From: Methyloradius palustris | Lineage (GTDB): Bacteria; Pseudomonadota; Gammaproteobacteria; Burkholderiales; Methylophilaceae | Direction of reading: 5' to 3' | DNA length: 64,000 nt | Assembly: GCF_019703875.1 (NCBI RefSeq) | Contig: NZ_AP024110.1 | Location: 1,550,001 to 1,614,000 of the forward strand | Part shown: positions 62,800 through 64,000 of the stretch, in pieces | Numbering within the stretch: position 1 is the first letter of the stretch | How the letters are laid out: each line of letters begins with the position of its first letter | Notes under the pieces: model-generated | Seen by the model: the letters and a program-made list of their open reading frames with translations, nothing else | What the model was told of the DNA's origin: nothing | Databases searched by the model: none | Translations under genes and position numbers: made by a program

Positions 62800-64000
62800 A
62801 TGAAGTCAATTTTTAACAAGCTGATTACCAAACCAGCCAAAGATCCAATTGCCGATTATTTAATTTGGCTGAATGATCTGGGTAGTCTGGATGAAATTAC
62901 TGCGCTCCAAACAACGACCAAGCATCTCACCAAGTTTCTGGAAGATGACCGATTTAGCGTTGAATCCCGCTTCAACATCTTGATGAAGATTGATGAATTC
63001 AATCATCCATTTATCGAAAATATCATGCTGCAATATGCCAAGTTTGAAAACTTGCGCCCTGAGCTTGAATTACGCATCTCTGAAACTGCCTACTATTATC
63101 AGCGTCAATTGTTTCTCAACTATCGCAAGCAGATAGAAAGATCAGAAACTCAGGACACCATGCAGTTTGCATGGAACCAGCGCGAAATATTGTTCGCGCG
63201 TGCCATGCAAGCAGCTTTTGCCATGATTAAGCTACGCTACTTCAGGCACCAGCCTGTGCCTGATGCTGCCTGGACGCAGATATATAGCCTGTATAAATTA
63301 GCTGAAGATGAAAATCTGCTAGATAAATCCATCAGGCTATATGAAGACACAGGCAGCACCTCAATTTCAACTATGTTGGTTCAAGCATCAATGTTGGACT
63401 CACTTGATCATTCCAACATGAAGCGGCAAGACATCAATCTGATCTGCCAGTTATTGAGAAAGCTGGTTCCAAGTATCAATATCAGCAAAAACTATGATGA
63501 GAAATCTTTTCTATTTTATATAGACCTCAGCATTGATAAAGGCGCAAAGCGGGTAAGAAATTTCACCCCTACGCCTAACTGTAGATACTGGAATATGGAA
63601 GGTATATCACTTTCCATTGAGTTGCTGACCAACTCCACCAATATCAAGCAATCACTGGAAAGCCTTTCGCTACCAGACTTATACGGCGCACCATCACTGA
63701 TGGAAGTGATCAATCATCTTTATACAGAATGGTCAAAAAGTGGCTATAAACGTCAGCGTAGAAAAGAAGAGAGAAAGTCGACATTACGCACTGCCGCTGT
63801 GACTTTTGGCATTGAAACCATCTGTAGCCAGATGAAATTTATTGCCAATAAAAAAGCCATGCGTAATACACAACTTGATAGTGTAAAGACCTTTGAAGAG
63901 CGTCTACAGTCGCATTCACTGAGCAAAAATATGCCGACCACCTTAATGCCCTACTCAGTTGGTGGACAATGGACTATTACTGATGAAAGTACAAAAGGCT
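62800..64000 (+). CDS. Uncharacterised protein, continues past the window
   Basis: An open frame from ATG 62800 to the right edge (about 400 residues seen, no stop). The protein is largely alpha-helical and charged, with no TM segment or signal peptide. Stretches such as PIADYLIWLNDLGSLDEITA and RYWNMEGISLSIELL are not familiar as a named family. Near the edge SVGGQWTITDESTKG resembles the opening of a PilZ-like c-di-GMP-binding domain in some betaproteobacterial proteins; this is only a suggestion. Whether it pairs with the GGDEF-EAL system cannot be told from this window. Confidence 0.7.
   Translation, partial: MKSIFNKLITKPAKDPIADYLIWLNDLGSLDEITALQTTTKHLTKFLEDDRFSVESRFNILMKIDEFNHPFIENIMLQYAKFENLRPELELRISETAYYYQRQLFLNYRKQIERSETQDTMQFAWNQREILFARAMQAAFAMIKLRYFRHQPVPDAAWTQIYSLYKLAEDENLLDKSIRLYEDTGSTSISTMLVQASMLDSLDHSNMKRQDINLICQLLRKLVPSINISKNYDEKSFLFYIDLSIDKGAKRVRNFTPTPNCRYWNMEGISLSIELLTNSTNIKQSLESLSLPDLYGAPSLMEVINHLYTEWSKSGYKRQRRKEERKSTLRTAAVTFGIETICSQMKFIANKKAMRNTQLDSVKTFEERLQSHSLSKNMPTTLMPYSVGGQWTITDESTKG

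Noticed and set aside
1..64000. CRISPR array
   Set aside because: No set of evenly spaced short direct repeats and no cas-like proteins were found.
1..64000. Intact insertion sequence or transposase
   Set aside because: No transposase ORF or IS-like terminal inverted repeats were recognised; the only mobility gene is the integrase remnant at 38871-39091.

Overview
The window (about 45% GC by eye, gene-dense) reads as the chromosome of a betaproteobacterial methylotroph, most likely a Methylophilaceae member close to Methylotenera or Methylophilus. This is an inference from protein content: a tetrahydromethanopterin (H4MPT) cofactor block (mfnB, DUF447, a DHPS-like protein, a dmrB-like flavoprotein), a cL/XoxG-like cytochrome, azurin, a fused sucrose-phosphate synthase/phosphatase with amylosucrase, and the beta/gammaproteobacterial gene order hfq-hflX-hflK-hflC-DUF2065-hisZ-purA.

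Layout. 1-5.2 kb: glycogen and hexose-phosphate metabolism (glgC partial, glgB, pgi). 5.2-8.3 kb: a minus-strand operon rluC-HAD phosphatase-Rieske protein-sppA. 8.3-18.8 kb: rne with a long structured leader, recQ, azurin with a Fur-box promoter, uvrB, a secreted trypsin-like protease with TPRs, and an aspartate aminotransferase. 18.8-39.2 kb: an accessory region in layers. (i) 18.83-26.16 kb is a signalling module (10-TM sensor kinase, lone receiver, REC-PAS-GGDEF-EAL protein). It is bracketed by a 76-bp direct repeat of the aminotransferase 3' end plus its terminator, so the GGDEF-EAL protein carries the last five residues of the aminotransferase. (ii) 26.9-28.8 kb is a type II Thoeris-like defence locus: a TM-macro effector (ThsA-like), a TIR protein (ThsB-like) interrupted by one in-frame TAG, and a small three-TM protein. 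(iii) 29.04-39.2 kb is a decayed genomic island at tRNA-Asn, bounded by a 42-bp repeat of the tRNA 3' end and carrying the tail of a dead tyrosine integrase. Its cargo is sucrose synthesis (fructokinase, Sps-Spp, amylosucrase), a cL-type cytochrome, cyclopropane fatty acid synthase, an SRPBCC protein and an MscS channel, which largely suits osmotic adaptation.

39.2-44 kb: a MocR-type regulator, a small winged-helix protein and a chimeric ORF joining a membrane class III cyclase to an FdhF/YdeP-type molybdopterin oxidoreductase that lacks its N-terminus. 44.1-47.2 kb: SRP RNA, dnaX, ybaB, recR and a small CxxC protein. 47.2-51.2 kb (minus): mtaD-like deaminase, ubiG, gph and an OmpA-family porin. 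51.3-60.8 kb: a long minus-strand gene string from hfq down to the H4MPT block. 61-62.4 kb: gltX. 62.8 kb to the end: an unfinished unknown protein.

The items most worth following up are the Thoeris-like locus with its nonsense codon, the two nested insertion scars (76-bp aminotransferase-tail repeat and tRNA-Asn repeat), the cyclase-oxidoreductase chimera, and the Fur box on the azurin -10 element. All assignments come from reading the sequence; no database search was run.
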